From Tipula vernalis (taxonomy: Eukaryota; Arthropoda; Insecta; Diptera; Tipulidae): 64,000 nucleotides of DNA. The DNA lies in NCBI GenBank assembly GCA_958295665.1, contig OY282558.1, positions 349,413,034-349,477,033 on the forward strand, in the 5' to 3' direction. Below the pieces are notes generated by a model. That model was given only the letters and a program-made list of their open reading frames with translations. It was not told the origin of the DNA and made no database searches. A program made the position numbers and the translations under genes. Positions 10,917-22,764 of this stretch are shown here, piece after piece (position 1 is the first letter of the stretch; every line of letters begins with the position of its first letter).

Positions 10917-11819
10917 AAAAAAAAAAAATGTAATCTGGAAAGGTCTTCGCTTCAGCTATTCGACTGCGTAAGTAATTAAAAAATTTGGGTCCACCCGACT
11001 CCTCGAACAACACTTTTCCCACAAGGCGTTCGTTACGGTCACCAAATCAACCATATACAACATTTTTCGTTATTTTTAGCAGGGTAGTCCTTTAAAGATC
11101 ACTTGGGTTTTCTTAAATTTGGAGACCCTTCCCCCAATATCACAATTGATCATTTTTCATCTTCGACCTATTAGAGAGCTCCAGTTATTCTATGCATCTC
11201 TAGTATACTGTTAAAAATCCTTAAACATTTAAATTACTCCGTTCAGAGAGCATCCACAATGTCCAAAATTTCTCTTCTGAAGAACGGGACAAGTTAGTTC
11301 AGATCACAACATTATGGGTATCGTGGGAATTGGCTGATCTTATCCTTTAATCAGTGTTTCAGTCTGAACGGAGTGTTGCTATTAAAATTTATATACCACT
11401 TTGAATACCTAGAGGATTTATTGCTCAGAAATAATAATACGTTTAAAGCGATTTTATTAAAATAATTCACAAATAATGTATCGATTAAAATGTCATTGAA
11501 ATTTTAATCAAAAAACGCTATAAAATGTCAATAAAAATTCGTCAAGAAATGTGAAAACCTGAAACAACAGTTTTTTTGTCATTGACATTTTCGACATGAC
11601 CTTTAAAGGTCAATCTCAAGGTTAATTAAATATTGCCAATATTAATTCATTTTTTTGGAACAGTATTTTGAATAACCCTTTATCCCGGATGACAACAAAA
11701 TACGGAAACTGATTAAATTCCAAATATTTCTAAAGAATTTTAACCAAATCACCAGAAAATTTTATAGACTGTAAATAACACGTTAAATAGCCTCCATGAC
11801 CATCAATACATAACTTTAA
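10917..11819. other. AT-rich stretch without recognised gene
   Basis: No coding similarity, terminal repeat or RNA gene is visible to me. It may include the outer part of the mariner remnant that follows. Confidence 0.4.
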
Positions 11820-12610
11820 ACGTTTACTTATCCCAGACATTGACAATGGCAGCAAGTAATGACTCCAAATTTATATTTGGTATAGTGCAGGATTTAGTTT
11901 CAAAGTATGCGCAAACAAAATAGTCGAGAGGATTTGTTACGGTGGCCATTTGTACCGTTGATAAATTCCGGAAATTTCTCTTGAATCAGTTGTTGAGCCA
12001 ATGTCGCTTTGTGATGAATTTGAGTGGTATCTTTCCCACAGCGGTAATCTTAGCCCAGACAATAACAGATTTAGATGTTTCCCTTCTGGCAACAATTCGA
12101 GCTCCTCCGGAAGTGTTTTTAACTAAATACGGTCATTTTAACGATTGCAGGCATTGTTCAATTGTGAACAGCAGCTTCTCATCGGTAAAAAAAAATGTTG
12201 TCCCCGAACAGCTTCAGTAAGACTGCATTTTTTAAGTCATGTGAGCTTCATTGTATCCCTAAGAAAATGAGCTTTTTAGAGCTTGCACGGAAAGTTGTTA
12301 AGCTTTTATTTGGTTATTTTTCGAACTGTTTCGTCGTTTTTTTTTAAGAGTCCTAGTTATGAATCATCTTATTTTGCGGATTTCGTTGAATCCGACATTT
12401 CATGATGTTGCGGAGCTGTGGAGTGTTGGCAGTGCGCGGACGACTTCTTCCGGGACAGTCCAAGAACAACCAAACTCCCGGTTTCCTTCTATCGCTTTGA
12501 AGAAGACTGTTGAATGTGGAAAACGAAGATTTTGAATTATTTTTTTGGCCGAATTTCCACCTTCGAGCAGTTTGATAATAGCGAGACAATTTTTTTTAAA
12601 CATAATAACT
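11820..12610 (-). pseudogene. DD37E-type Tc1/mariner transposase remnant
   Basis: On the minus strand, from about 12603, comes a helix-turn-helix block (IIKLLEGGNSAKKIIQNLRF) followed by RPRTANTPQLRN and NPQNKM in another frame. Next come FFFTDEKLLFTIEQ (first catalytic aspartate region), ARRETSKSVIVWAKITAVGK, and a C-terminal NPLDYFV...NLESLLAAIVNVWD block. This order is that of DD37E-type (maT-like) mariner transposases, including those with a FTIE motif. Several stops and frameshifts, and loss of the segment with the second aspartate, make it inactive. Terminal inverted repeats were not identified. Confidence 0.75.
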
Positions 12611-14315
12611 CAAAAAATAAAAGGAATGCAGAACTGATTTATTTTTTTAATGAAAAGACTTTATTTAAATGTACACATAAAAAACAGAAAAATTGAAAAT
12701 TTGGTTTGTTGTCACCTGGTGCGGGTAGTTACTTACAAATTGAGGACATCTTGAAAGAATTGGAAAAATGATTATTTTGTTTAACCAGCCACCTATCCAT
12801 TCTTCAGCTTCTTTTTATAACCTTATTGAATGAAAGAATGGGGTCCGAGAACGAGAAGCTTATTATTGAAGGTGGAAAACCACCTAGAAAAGAAAATTCC
12901 AGAATTTTTGTAAAAATTCTACGGACCTCATCAAAAATCACCGGATTCTAAAAAAATTATGTAACTTGAAGTTTTTTCTAAAAAAAAATCGTAGAGCCTG
13001 TAACACCGGTATTTATTACTTTGTAATCCGATATGCATTACCAAATAATAATGAATAATAGAGGACGAATTTTGCAATAAATTGTATCTTTGGAAAATCT
13101 ATAACTAACAATGATACAAATGATAATGATTTCATACTTCGTATACACCGTAAATTACTATCAATTACTTTAATTTTGATAATATTGATAAGCGCTTTTC
13201 TTGATATTACTGATAAGCGCCAATACCGTACACACTATCGAATAGCAATTTGTTATCAGCAAAAAAGTAAATCGAAATTAAATTTAATATAAAGCTTGAT
13301 GAGTCACTCGTAATGAGCTAAGCTTAAGAAAAAAAATCGTCACGATTATTGACTTGGTTCGCGCTCTGTACCCTTGTACAAATGTATAATACACTAAATT
13401 CTTCGCGTTTGTGTACATTTACATTTTGAATTTGTGTCATTTAATCGCGTGCTATTCGCATATGGCTTGTATTTTGGAGATTTGGTTTATTAGCGCATGT
13501 CTTATAGTTTGGTGTTAATTAATTCGGTGTTGTCCAAACGAAATAAGATATTTGCAATTTCTATTATGAGTATTGGGTTACAACAAAATTTATTATAGTT
13601 TCTATTAGCACAATTGCATATATTTTATGGTTTATTATTAAGTATGTATGAGAGCGTATTATTCGTGTTCTAAAATGTATTATATTTATTATATTTGTAC
13701 ATATATACAGTTCGTTCTGTTATCAACTTGGGAAGTTAATTTAATACGTTCATTTTTTTATATTCTTTTATATTCAAAATTGTCATGCTACACTAAGCAG
13801 TTATAAACACATCTAAATACATTATTATTAATTATAATTGGTATGAAAACGTTTCGAGCGGAATTTTGCTTCATGCATTCACCGTTCATTTGAAAATTGT
13901 TTGATTCAATAATGTGTTAAGTGTAGTAAAGAAAATCAAAAATATTCAACTTTTAATAAACATTAAAACAATTAGTTTGCTTATACGTTGTCTATTTGTA
14001 TAATGCACTAAATAATAGCGAATGTAGGCTATATCGCATATGAAAAAAGCATGGGTTGGCGATAATTAACTCTCGAGTATAGTCTAGTTGTACGCCCAAA
14101 TCCGAAGATCTAATTTTAGTTTCAATCTGTGTTAGCTACAATCTTCGTTATAAATAATAACAAAGCAAAAAAAAAAATTTTGTCGGAAATAATTGTTGGT
14201 TAGCCCGTTCCTTGGATTGCACATTTCGCCTCGTTACTTTTGCTATGTCAGCAATTCTGGAAAATGGTTTCTACTTACTTACAATGAGCAGTTGAATTAA
14301 AACATAAATATACTA
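12611..14315. other. AT-rich stretch without recognised gene
   Basis: Long AT-rich sequence with short A and T runs. Around 13190-13230 the motif TGATAAGCGC occurs twice. Nothing coding or RNA-like is seen. Confidence 0.4.
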
Positions 14316-16522
14316 CAGTTCATAGCAAAATTATTTGTGCACACAAATTTGCGTCATAATTATTTGTGCAATATGGAAAATTAAATAATGTTTATAAATC
14401 TAATTATGTTTTTGGCCAGTTAAATAGTAATACAGCCACTCTTGTTTTGTATGTAAATGGTCAGTTTTTATTGCTTCATAACATGTTAGAAAGGGTTAAA
14501 AATTGGTTGATAAAATCAACACGGTCGTTTAATTGCCGGCTCGAGCTCAGATTTTGGGGTGGGATTTCTGAGAAGTTGAACGGATCTTGAGAGACCGCTT
14601 AGGAAAACAGAAAAAAAACGAAAGGAAACTAGCATAATCATCACTTACCACGCCACTTACCTCAATTCCATCCCGCTATTGGATTCTGGCACTAATTCAT
14701 CACTAAGTTAAACTTCATCACTGAACAAAAGCACAAATAAGCGAATCGAAATTAAAAAAAAAAAAAAAAAACAACAGAAATAAGAAGACAACGAATCATT
14801 ACTGAATTAATTACAAAAACGGTTTATTTCTTAATTTGAATTAAATGAACCTCCACCAGTTAAACATTTAAATGGAAATTTAAAAATAAATTATTAGTAC
14901 AAAGGAAAACTATAAATACTTTAGTAGGAAATTAAAAAAAAAAATTATGTAATAAAAAAAATGTCGACTTATCAATACGTTGCGGATCCGTTTTGAATTT
15001 ATAACGTCGGTTATTAATGAAGCGGCAAATTTGCTGATGACTGATGTTATATGTTGAATGAAGAAGATGATTGAATATCTGTTGCAATACTCTGTTTACA
15101 ACAATACTCTTATTATTATTATTATTATTTAGGTATTAGTTAGGGTTATATTATCGTAATTTATGTTTATTAACTTATAAATTATGAATTAAAAGTAACG
15201 GATTATTATTAACACTAGATTGTTCTTTAATGGTTTAATTATTATTTCTATAAACTGTTTATTTTAATAAAAAAACTTTATGATTATCCGTAACAATGAT
15301 CACTTAGAAAAAATGGAAACTTAATTTTTAGAACTTAAAATTATTTTAAATTGGTGAATTGTTTTTATTCAAATTAATTACAAATTAGTTTTGGTTTTTC
15401 CACTTATAATTTTTACACATGGTTCGTTCATTTTTTTTTTTTCACAATATGTCCGCTTAAAATCCAAGTCCAAAACTTAATGCTAGTTATTATTTGAATT
15501 TATTATTACACTATGAGCACTAATATTATTAAATATATGTATTTATTTTTTTTTATCTAGTATTATGATTTAATAACTATTCATTTATTATTATTATTAT
15601 TCTCTAATTTATTTATTTTAGTTATGTGTTTAAATATATTTTTTTTTGTGTCCTCTTTACTTCACCCTCCAATTGATTCCCCTCAAAAAAAAACTGTTCG
15701 GTTTCTTTAGGCCAATACAGTGCACGAAGTATTAAAACAATTTAACTTAATACACTAATGATTCCATGCCTCTTAGATTCACCTATTCAACGATGAACTT
15801 TTAAAATATATGGGACGAAAACATTTCGTTACAAAATCTTGAAAATAGTTAGTTGTCTCGGCCCGGGCAGGGCTTCTCTTTAAACTTGAGGAGGTTTAAA
15901 TGAAAGTGCAAGATATTCACGATCTTTCAAGATCAAAAATTTGTATCAGGGTGGTAAGAAAACCGAGTGGGATAAGATTGTAAGTGATTGTATCAATAAA
16001 TTTTTCAATCACTTGCGGGATGTTATAAATACGCAAGAAAACTGGCCATTTGCATACAAAACATAAGTGGCTATATCACTATTTATTATTTAATAAGCCA
16101 AAACCAATTTTAAATTAAGTAACGGTACCTAGGCTCCTGGGCTAATATGGGCAATTTGATTCCGACTTAATTTACTTACTAACTTACATTAATCTATAAC
16201 TTCTTCCCATTGGAATTCCATAGTGCCTGGTAAGTTGAAGTAAACCACATCTTTAGAGTGGATTTTACATCAACACAATGCTGTTTACCATAACAATTAC
16301 ACCAGCTCGAAAGATTTGGTTCTTTTAAGTCTCGTGTAAAGTTTTTAAATTCGTGTAAAGTTCATGTGAACTGATTTGCTTGGTGTACAAATAATTATGA
16401 GAAGAAATTTGTGTGCACAAATAATTTTGTTAAAAACTAAATTAACTCTAATTTTACCTAGAATTGAAATTTAAAAACAATAAATTTAAATTGAGCATCA
16501 CAAATAATTTTGATAAGTACTG
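14316..16522. mobile_element. Tc1-like inverted-repeat element (2.2 kb), no intact transposase
   Basis: The left end CAGTTCATAGCAAAATTATT is flanked by TA (14314-14315). The right end is the complement of CAGTACTTATCAAAATTATT, flanked by TA (16523-16524). Inside each end the AAAATTATTTGTG motif recurs, with an inner inverted pair near 14328-14370 and 16384-16432. This is the IR/DR arrangement of Tc1-like elements. The interior is AT-rich without a usable frame and contains a Jockey fragment (16117-16380), so its length is partly due to later insertion. Confidence 0.65.
16117..16380 (-). pseudogene. Second, internally deleted copy of the Jockey LINE 3' region
   Basis: Bases 16117-16345 match the 3' untranslated region of the Jockey element at about 5867-6080 almost throughout (shared words such as CTTCTTCCCATTGG and GAAGTAAACCACA). 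The next 30 bases (GTTCATGTGAACTGATTTGC) match about 6562-6585 instead, so roughly 480 bases are missing between. Orientation is the same as the larger copy. Confidence 0.8.
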
Positions 16523-17160
16523 TATATTGGTCTGTCGTGGTGCAAACTTTGAATTTCTTGAAGTTTGCAAAATCAGAATTAGTGTTTCTGTCCTTTTCTT
16601 TTTGAATCACCCAGTCTTGGAAGAATCAGAATGACTTTTTATTAAATCGCAGATGATATTTTTCGTAATCGTTTTTTACTTTAAGTTGCTGAGAACTGCA
16701 AATAATTTCGTTTTTTTAGTAGTTTTCATAATTTATTACATGTAAGTGGAGTTCAATTTGCATTCATATGTAAGTAACCAATACATTTAAAATTGTTAAA
16801 CCGGAATTTTCAAAATGTAATTTTTTAACTTTTATTACGACTCGTTGAATACATTTTCCATCAAAAAATTCCATCTGCAGGAGAACAAATTGCGTTTTTG
16901 CATTTAAGATGTTCGAATGACAGAAAAAGGTGCTTAGAACAAAACATGTTTGCTCGATATCACTTTTCAGAAATCTCGAATTTTGCGTAGATTTATTCTT
17001 ATTTCGTGTGTGTATAAAATTATAAAATAACCCCCAAAACCTCTTCTGTCATTTGGTTACCATTTTCGATTTGATATTTTTATTTGTGGTTTTTCTGTTT
17101 ATACTTTTATAAAATTGAATTAAATTAAATTAGATTTGATGAGGATTGTGAAAAATAAAT
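16523..17160. other. AT-rich stretch without recognised gene
   Basis: No open frame of note, no terminal repeat and no RNA gene recognised. Confidence 0.4.
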
Positions 17161-17520
17161 CATCTTTCAATCATTTTATCAGACTATAGGCGACTGAACT
17201 GCTAATTTATTACCCTGCTTTTTTCCTATATATAGCAATCAATCATATGCACCTGTAGTATTAGCGAATTATACAATTCCCCTTAAAAACTTTCAATAAT
17301 TTCAATTTTATTGTATTTAACGCATACATGCTGATTCTATCCGGAACTAACCGGATAGATAATTATTTTACGAAGAGTAGAAATTGTTAATAGATCATCT
17401 TTCAATCATCTCATCAGGCTATAGCGACTGAACTACTAATTTACTACCCCGTTTTCCCCTATATATAGTACTCAACCATGCACTTATAATATTAGCGAAT
17501 TATACAATTTCCCTTAACAG
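17161..17520. repeat. Imperfect direct duplication, about 125 bp, period 235
   Basis: Bases 17161-17290 and 17396-17520 are diverged copies. Both start CATCTTTCAATCAT and both contain the words TAGTATTAGCGAATTATACA or TAATATTAGCGAATTATACA near their ends. The second copy lies between the arms of the foldback at 17339-17584. Confidence 0.75.
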
Positions 17521-17584
17521 GAACTCTTAACAATTTCTACTCTTCGTAAAATAGGTAATTATTTATCTGGCTAATTTCGGAATA
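17339..17584. repeat. Foldback repeat with about 55-bp arms
   Basis: The left arm (17339-17393) contains TTTTACGAAGAGTAGAAATT. The right arm (about 17524-17584) contains its exact complement, AATTTCTACTCTTCGTAAAA. Pairing extends outward with a 4-base gap to CCGGAA/TTTCGG. The loop of about 130 bases is one copy of the direct duplication. MITE-like, non-coding. Confidence 0.7.
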
Positions 17585-17951
17585 ATCTAATATTTTTAGT
17601 AGGAACATATGTATATACATAAATAAAATTCAAATATTTTTATCCCGAATTTTCTCCCGTTTTTTCCAGAATATGTCCCGGCTCTTTTCCAAAATATATT
17701 ACCAGAAAAGCAGTAAATTCCCCTTTTCTAAAATATTTTTGAAGAATGTCCTCTCTTTTCCTAGAATATATCCCATTTTTTATCATTTTTTGTTATTTTA
17801 GGCCATTACTCGTCAGTAATATGTAACGTACGTGCATTCATCCAGCATCGGCCCTCTTTTCTAAAATATTTCCCGAAAAATGAATTGTTGTGCGACTTCC
17901 TCGTCCGATACATTTATGATATACACAAACATTTTGGTAGCGGTCGTATTA

Positions 17952-18472
17952 TAGACGTACCAACATTTTTTTCCCAACAAAAAATGAAGATATTAGTATA
18001 TTACGATTTTCGTTTGTAAGACAAGAACAAAAATATAATCAAACAAAATTTTGTTGGATTTTTTGTTTTCATTTTTTTCCAACAATGTTACTATAAAAAC
18101 AAATTTGACTATAAAATATACTCGACCCGAGTATATTTTATAGTAACAAACAACAACAAACACAATAAAAATGGCGATTTGAGAAATTTTTATAGCGCTT
18201 TATTTTATTTTTTTAAAAATTTTAGTAATAAAATAAAATTTACGCTCGAAAAATTTCCATTTTACGCGGAAAACTCATAATTTTGCCAAATAAACTAGTA
18301 TCACCGCCGTATTTATCAAAAATTATATTGTCGATTTTATACCGCCAAAAAATTATGGTATGACGAGAGTTTTGTTGTATACTTTTCTCTTTTTATTGCG
18401 TGTACATTTTTTTGTATTGTGTGTAGCTAGTGTCAACAATAAAAATGTTGGAAAAAAATGTTGGTACGTCTA
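17952..18472. mobile_element. MITE with TA-flanked terminal inverted repeats and central palindrome
   Basis: It begins (TA)GACGTACCAACATTTTTTTC and ends with the complement (GAAAAAAATGTTGGTACGTC then TA). This gives about 21-bp perfect terminal repeats and a TA target duplication, as in Tc1/mariner-derived MITEs. A perfect palindrome lies at 18108-18144 (arms ACTATAAAATATACTCG, 3-base loop). No coding sequence. Confidence 0.75.
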
Positions 18473-20593
18473 AATCGGCTATTAAACAAAGAAATCAATT
18501 CGTTGTGCTCATAAACATGCACTTTATTAACAAAAGTTTTAACAAATTAATAAAGTAGGCATTTGATTATATATCAATATTTACACGCAAATGTCAAAAA
18601 ATAGTTTATTTTTATAAAAATAGAAGGTTCCTGTCTTGCTAAGAAACAATATGCCTACTAAGATTTCAATTTTTTTTTAGCAAAGGAACGAACCAAAATA
18701 AGTTTTTTATTTTCTGTCATTTTATAAGTTGTTTTAGCAGAGATATAAACCAAAAATGTTGTTCCAAAATTTTCCGGTTTGCTAAATGGCGCCACCGTCT
18801 GTTTTTTAGCTAAGACAAATTGTGTTAGTGATAATGCATCACTTCACCGATTTTTTTATATCGTTTAGCTTGGTAAATTTTGAAGCCAAAATTTCAATTC
18901 ATTTTCAAAGTTATAAGTTAAGTTTTATAAATTAATGTATAATATATTATAAAATTGGATTAAGGAGTTCGGATTTTTTTTTTGTATTGGTTTTGCATAG
19001 TTTGCATCGTTTCAGCAAGACGGTGCAAGTGTGCAACATGTCACAACGTATATACGTGAGAGAACGATTCTATTGCGTACCGAATTTCCAGGTTGTCTTT
19101 TAAAGTTAATAATATCAAAACTAACATTCTCAGATCGATTTCGATTGAAATATTCATACGATTTTACCAAAGTGAAATTAAAAATGAAATATTTCATTTG
19201 TATTTTTGCTAATCTGTACTCATTTCAACAGCGAAAACCCTAAGCTATTTGCAACAAAGATGCAATAATACATATTACATCTTGTAAAACAAAATTAAAT
19301 AAATTTTCAGTCAAAATAAAATGCCCAAAAAATTAAAACCTTTTTTAATTTGTAATGTTGGGACCGTGTTCACTACAAATTCTTGAGAGTTGGTGAAATT
19401 TCGACTTTTTTACGTTGGCCAGCTTCTAGTGTAAAAGTGCCGGAGTTCTATATAAACTGACCCTCAGCTAAATTTTAATAAAATCAAAAAAGGACAATCA
19501 CATGAGGGTTATTTTTTAAGTTCGGCTTGATTTATTCGGTAATGTTAGATTATTGAAACCAAACCACCATTAAAAATTATGTTGATGTGGGTATACTTAT
19601 GACAATTTAAATAACGTTCATAAACATAAAAATATGCGTGCAATTAAATTTTAAAATTTGTTTACAATTTTGGAAAGCTATATAGTGTAAGCAATGTATA
19701 AAATAATAAAATACATTTTATTAGAGCATGAAAATTATGAATTTACATTAAAAAAAAACGTTACTAAATTTCTTATAATAAACAGATAGAAAACAGAATT
19801 GCACAATAGTATCATGATTGGAGTACTAAATCAACGTTAAATGAACAACAAACAAACTATTAAGTACAAATAAATTAGAACTAAATTATTAACCCTTAAT
19901 CGCATCACTGATTTTGAACAATAGAGATTATTTAATTTTTTTTCTCTAATTTTATCTTTGTACATGATTTAAAGGCATGTTAAAAAAAATCACACCTACG
20001 ATATACATTTCTAAATGGATTTTTAATTTTAAATACATTTTTAATTATTTCCTTAAACACCCAAAATTGTTTACTTACTTTTTATGCACACCTTCAAAAT
20101 GATTACCTGTATTTCGTCAATTTATACTAATTTAAGCAATAATGAATTCTACATAGGGCTAGACACTTTTGTTATCGCTTTAATTATGTCCGCCACTGAA
20201 TTGTTAATATTTAGCAAATGCAAATACGAATATCATGTACATACATACCAACCAACAATCATAATTAAAAAGTAAATAAATTTGTTAAGTTGCAATTTTT
20301 TTATTTCTTTTGTTACGAGTATTTATGAAATCCAAAGTAGGTGTACTTCTTAGAAACAGCAGTGTTTTTGCATGCAAATCAAATATTTTCAATTTGAGTT
20401 TTTGTCTTTTTGGTTTTCTTTTGTTACACTTACCGATAACGTTGTGTGACTTTATGTTTTATCTGCATCTGCAAAGAAGTATCGTTTACTTACCAAATGA
20501 ATGTTGGGGAACCCCAACATTTACCATTGAATCAAGTGTCGCTTTAATTTAACCAAGATTGGCGAAATAATACGCTAAATATTGATTTTGCTT
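18473..20593. other. AT-rich stretch, mostly unrecognised
   Basis: Short overlapping frames only. The single recognisable item is a possible mariner trace at 19011-19095. Confidence 0.4.
19011..19095 (+). pseudogene. Possible mariner transposase trace
   Basis: A short plus-strand segment reads FQQDGASVQHVTT, resembling the WFQQDGATCHTAR motif around the second catalytic aspartate of insect mariners. Similar, better-preserved motifs occur at about 43535 and 54765. The match is only about a dozen residues. Confidence 0.35.
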
Positions 20594-20629
20594 ATAAGTA
20601 CTTGCGGTGGTCGATTGGAAAGCCACTAA
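20594..20629. repeat. 36-bp repeat, copy 1 of 2
   Basis: ATAAGTACTTGCGGTGGTCG and the next 16 bases recur at 48340-48375 with one mismatch (35 of 36). Flanking sequence is unrelated. It is unusually GC-rich for its surroundings. Confidence 0.8.
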
Positions 20630-20710
20630 TAGCTTCATTTATGTACTGGTAAATTTTAACTGTCTCACGACAATGGTTTTGCTGTAAAGCGTAGTCTGTC
20701 TACCAGTGGC

Positions 20711-20973
20711 ACTATTTTGGTTTTCCCGATTAATTTAGAATTGGGAATTTATTTATTTTGTATCGTTTGGTATTATTTTTTATGAAGTGTACTGTCGCGG
20801 ATGGTATTTTTTGTAGTTTGTTTTCCATAAAATTTTGTTAGTAATTTGAAAATTGTTTTTCCCCTATATTTGAAAAAATACCAATCGCCACAGTACACTT
20901 TATAAAAAATAATACCAAACTATACAAAATAAATCAATTCCCAATTCTAAATTAACTGGAAAGACCAGAATAG
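20711..20973. repeat. Foldback element with about 100-bp arms
   Basis: The left arm (20711-20812) and right arm (20873-20973) are imperfect complements, for example TTTGGTATTATTTTTTATGA against TTTATAAAAAATAATACCAAA, and AAGTGTACTGT against ACAGTACACTT. The loop is about 60 bases. Non-coding and MITE-like. No clear target duplication was found. Confidence 0.75.
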
Positions 20974-22190
20974 GGAGAAGTTTAAGGTTTCTGTGAAAGC
21001 TATCATATATTTTATGCACAAGGTTAAATAGGTAACACTGCTCACACCCTTGCGACATATTTGTGATAATAATCCACAAAGTGGACCATCACGATTAACT
21101 TCAATAATTTATCCACATTTTACAAACATTTATAAGCACATTTTATAAATCACGAATAATGAGATTTGCATCCCATATGAATCATCTTTGTCTGAGTTTC
21201 TAATTATTATTTTTATTTTTATATCACCATTCTTGCTTCCGCCATAAAATATAATTTTTGGAGAAGTAATATAGAGCGGTGACTGACTCATTCGCATCTT
21301 TTGACATTCAAGACATTTTGCAGAAGCATAATACTAAAATGGGTAGATAAAATAGCTTTTTTTATTTTTATTGTTGTATTGTTAAGCTTCTTATTAGTAA
21401 ATTAAAATTATAATTAAGCTCTACCTTCTTTGTATTAGTTTCTGCATCTACAATATTACATAAAGAGTGAAAAAAAAAAGTTTTTGTGCATATTTGACGA
21501 AAGAGCAATTCAGCTTAGTAATTTATAATCATGTTGGTTAATTCCTCACAGTATCGCCGTAAATAGTCAATAAGATAAGAAGTCAAATAGCTTTTCTCGA
21601 ATATATAATTGGAGTTTAAAGGCAGAGATCATTCGCGGATATGGTTGTAAGTTTCTCAATCAAGTACTAAATTTGAAGGCCTTCAACAAAAAACTGTGTG
21701 CCCATGATGCTGAAACTTAAAAGCAACTTTGACTTTCATCAACCACTTCATTAGGATTGTGAAAATGATTAACATACAATAATGGTGGCAACTAACAAAT
21801 TTACTTTAAGTTACAAACTAAAAGTTATATAATGTAGCTCAGTTGAAACCGTTTCGTTTATGTTGATCGTGGGATCGAAACCGGTCGGAATAGATCGTGA
21901 CACCTAATAGTTCTTAATAACATCGTAAATGGCTCTACTATTGATCATGTTTAGCACAAGTTTGTTACCATAACTTCATACACTTTTGCACGATATTTTT
22001 CTAGATGTCGCTAGTCTAGATTACCATCATGCCACGGAAAAGATAAATCACACTAGCGACAATTGCGGTACTAAAATGAACAAATATCATGATCTGTAGT
22101 CTGAATTACTTTTCCAATACAAACAAAGTTATTTATACTAGGTTGCGAACCTAGCGTAAATGTGTGTGAAAGTTTAATACAAGTGCTAAA
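20974..22190. other. AT-rich stretch without recognised gene
   Basis: Nothing coding, RNA-like or repeat-bounded was recognised. Confidence 0.4.
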
Positions 22191-22195
22191 CATTA

Positions 22196-22754
22196 GGCCC
22201 GATTCTGCCTTCCAAAATTGTATGTTATGTTATGTTATTTTTCAGCAAGAAGCTAGCAAGCTGACTTGGCGAGATCCAAACAGCTGATCTCACTTCAGCG
22301 AAGTCGCTGTGTTGTTGGAGTGATTACGGGGCAATGTCTCATAGGGAGGCATGCGAGTAGACTTGGTTTCTCCTAACATGACTACTGTCGTAGTTGTGAG
22401 GACGAAGAGGAGGAAGAGACAGTACTTCATCTTCTTTGCACCTGCCCTCGTCTGGCACGAAACAGACTAAAGTTTCTAGGGGCACCCCTCTTCAAGGAGC
22501 TGACGGACCTCTGTAGGATGGACGTCAGAAGTATCCAGCGCTTTATTAAAAGCTCAAAATGGTTACAATGAGTTGGAGGAAATAATTATTCGTGGTGTGG
22601 CTACGGACCATTTTTGTGTCTATGCCTGGTCCTAGTGGACCGCCACCCAAACCTAACCTAACCTATGTTATTTTTGTTCTTTCAATACAAATTCATATAG
22701 GAAGCGGTGAAATAAAATAACATAAAATAAATTTTATCGTTCCAGAATCGGGCC
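22196..22754. mobile_element. Short TIR element (559 bp) carrying a LINE tail
   Basis: It starts GGCCCGATTCTG and ends CAGAATCGGGCC, a perfect 12-bp inverted repeat, and is flanked by CATTA on both sides (22191-22195, 22755-22759). Inside the ends, repeated TATGTTAT/ATAACATA-type words extend the symmetry. The centre is a plus-strand LINE fragment. The superfamily is not clear to me. Confidence 0.65.
22250..22571 (+). pseudogene. 3' terminal fragment of a LINE ORF2 (zinc-finger tail)
   Basis: After one stop (at about 22375), the plus strand reads HDYCRSCEDEEEEETVLHLL, then CTCPRLARNRLKFLGAP and SIQRFIKSSKWLQ, ending at TGA 22569-22571. This C..C...H....C cysteine-histidine tail with the IQRFIKSSKW ending is typical of the C-terminus of LOA/R1/Jockey-type ORF2 proteins. 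Upstream traces (GRHASRLGF) belong to the same region. It ends in CTAACCTAACCTA rather than a long A-run. It lies within the TIR element and opposite in strand to the LINE at 23096-25015. Confidence 0.7.
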
Positions 22755-22764
22755 CATTATCTGT

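Noticed and set aside
15100..15620. Runs of TTA/ATT and short A or T tracts
   Set aside because: Low-complexity AT-rich DNA; no array with regular spacers, so no CRISPR-like or satellite structure.
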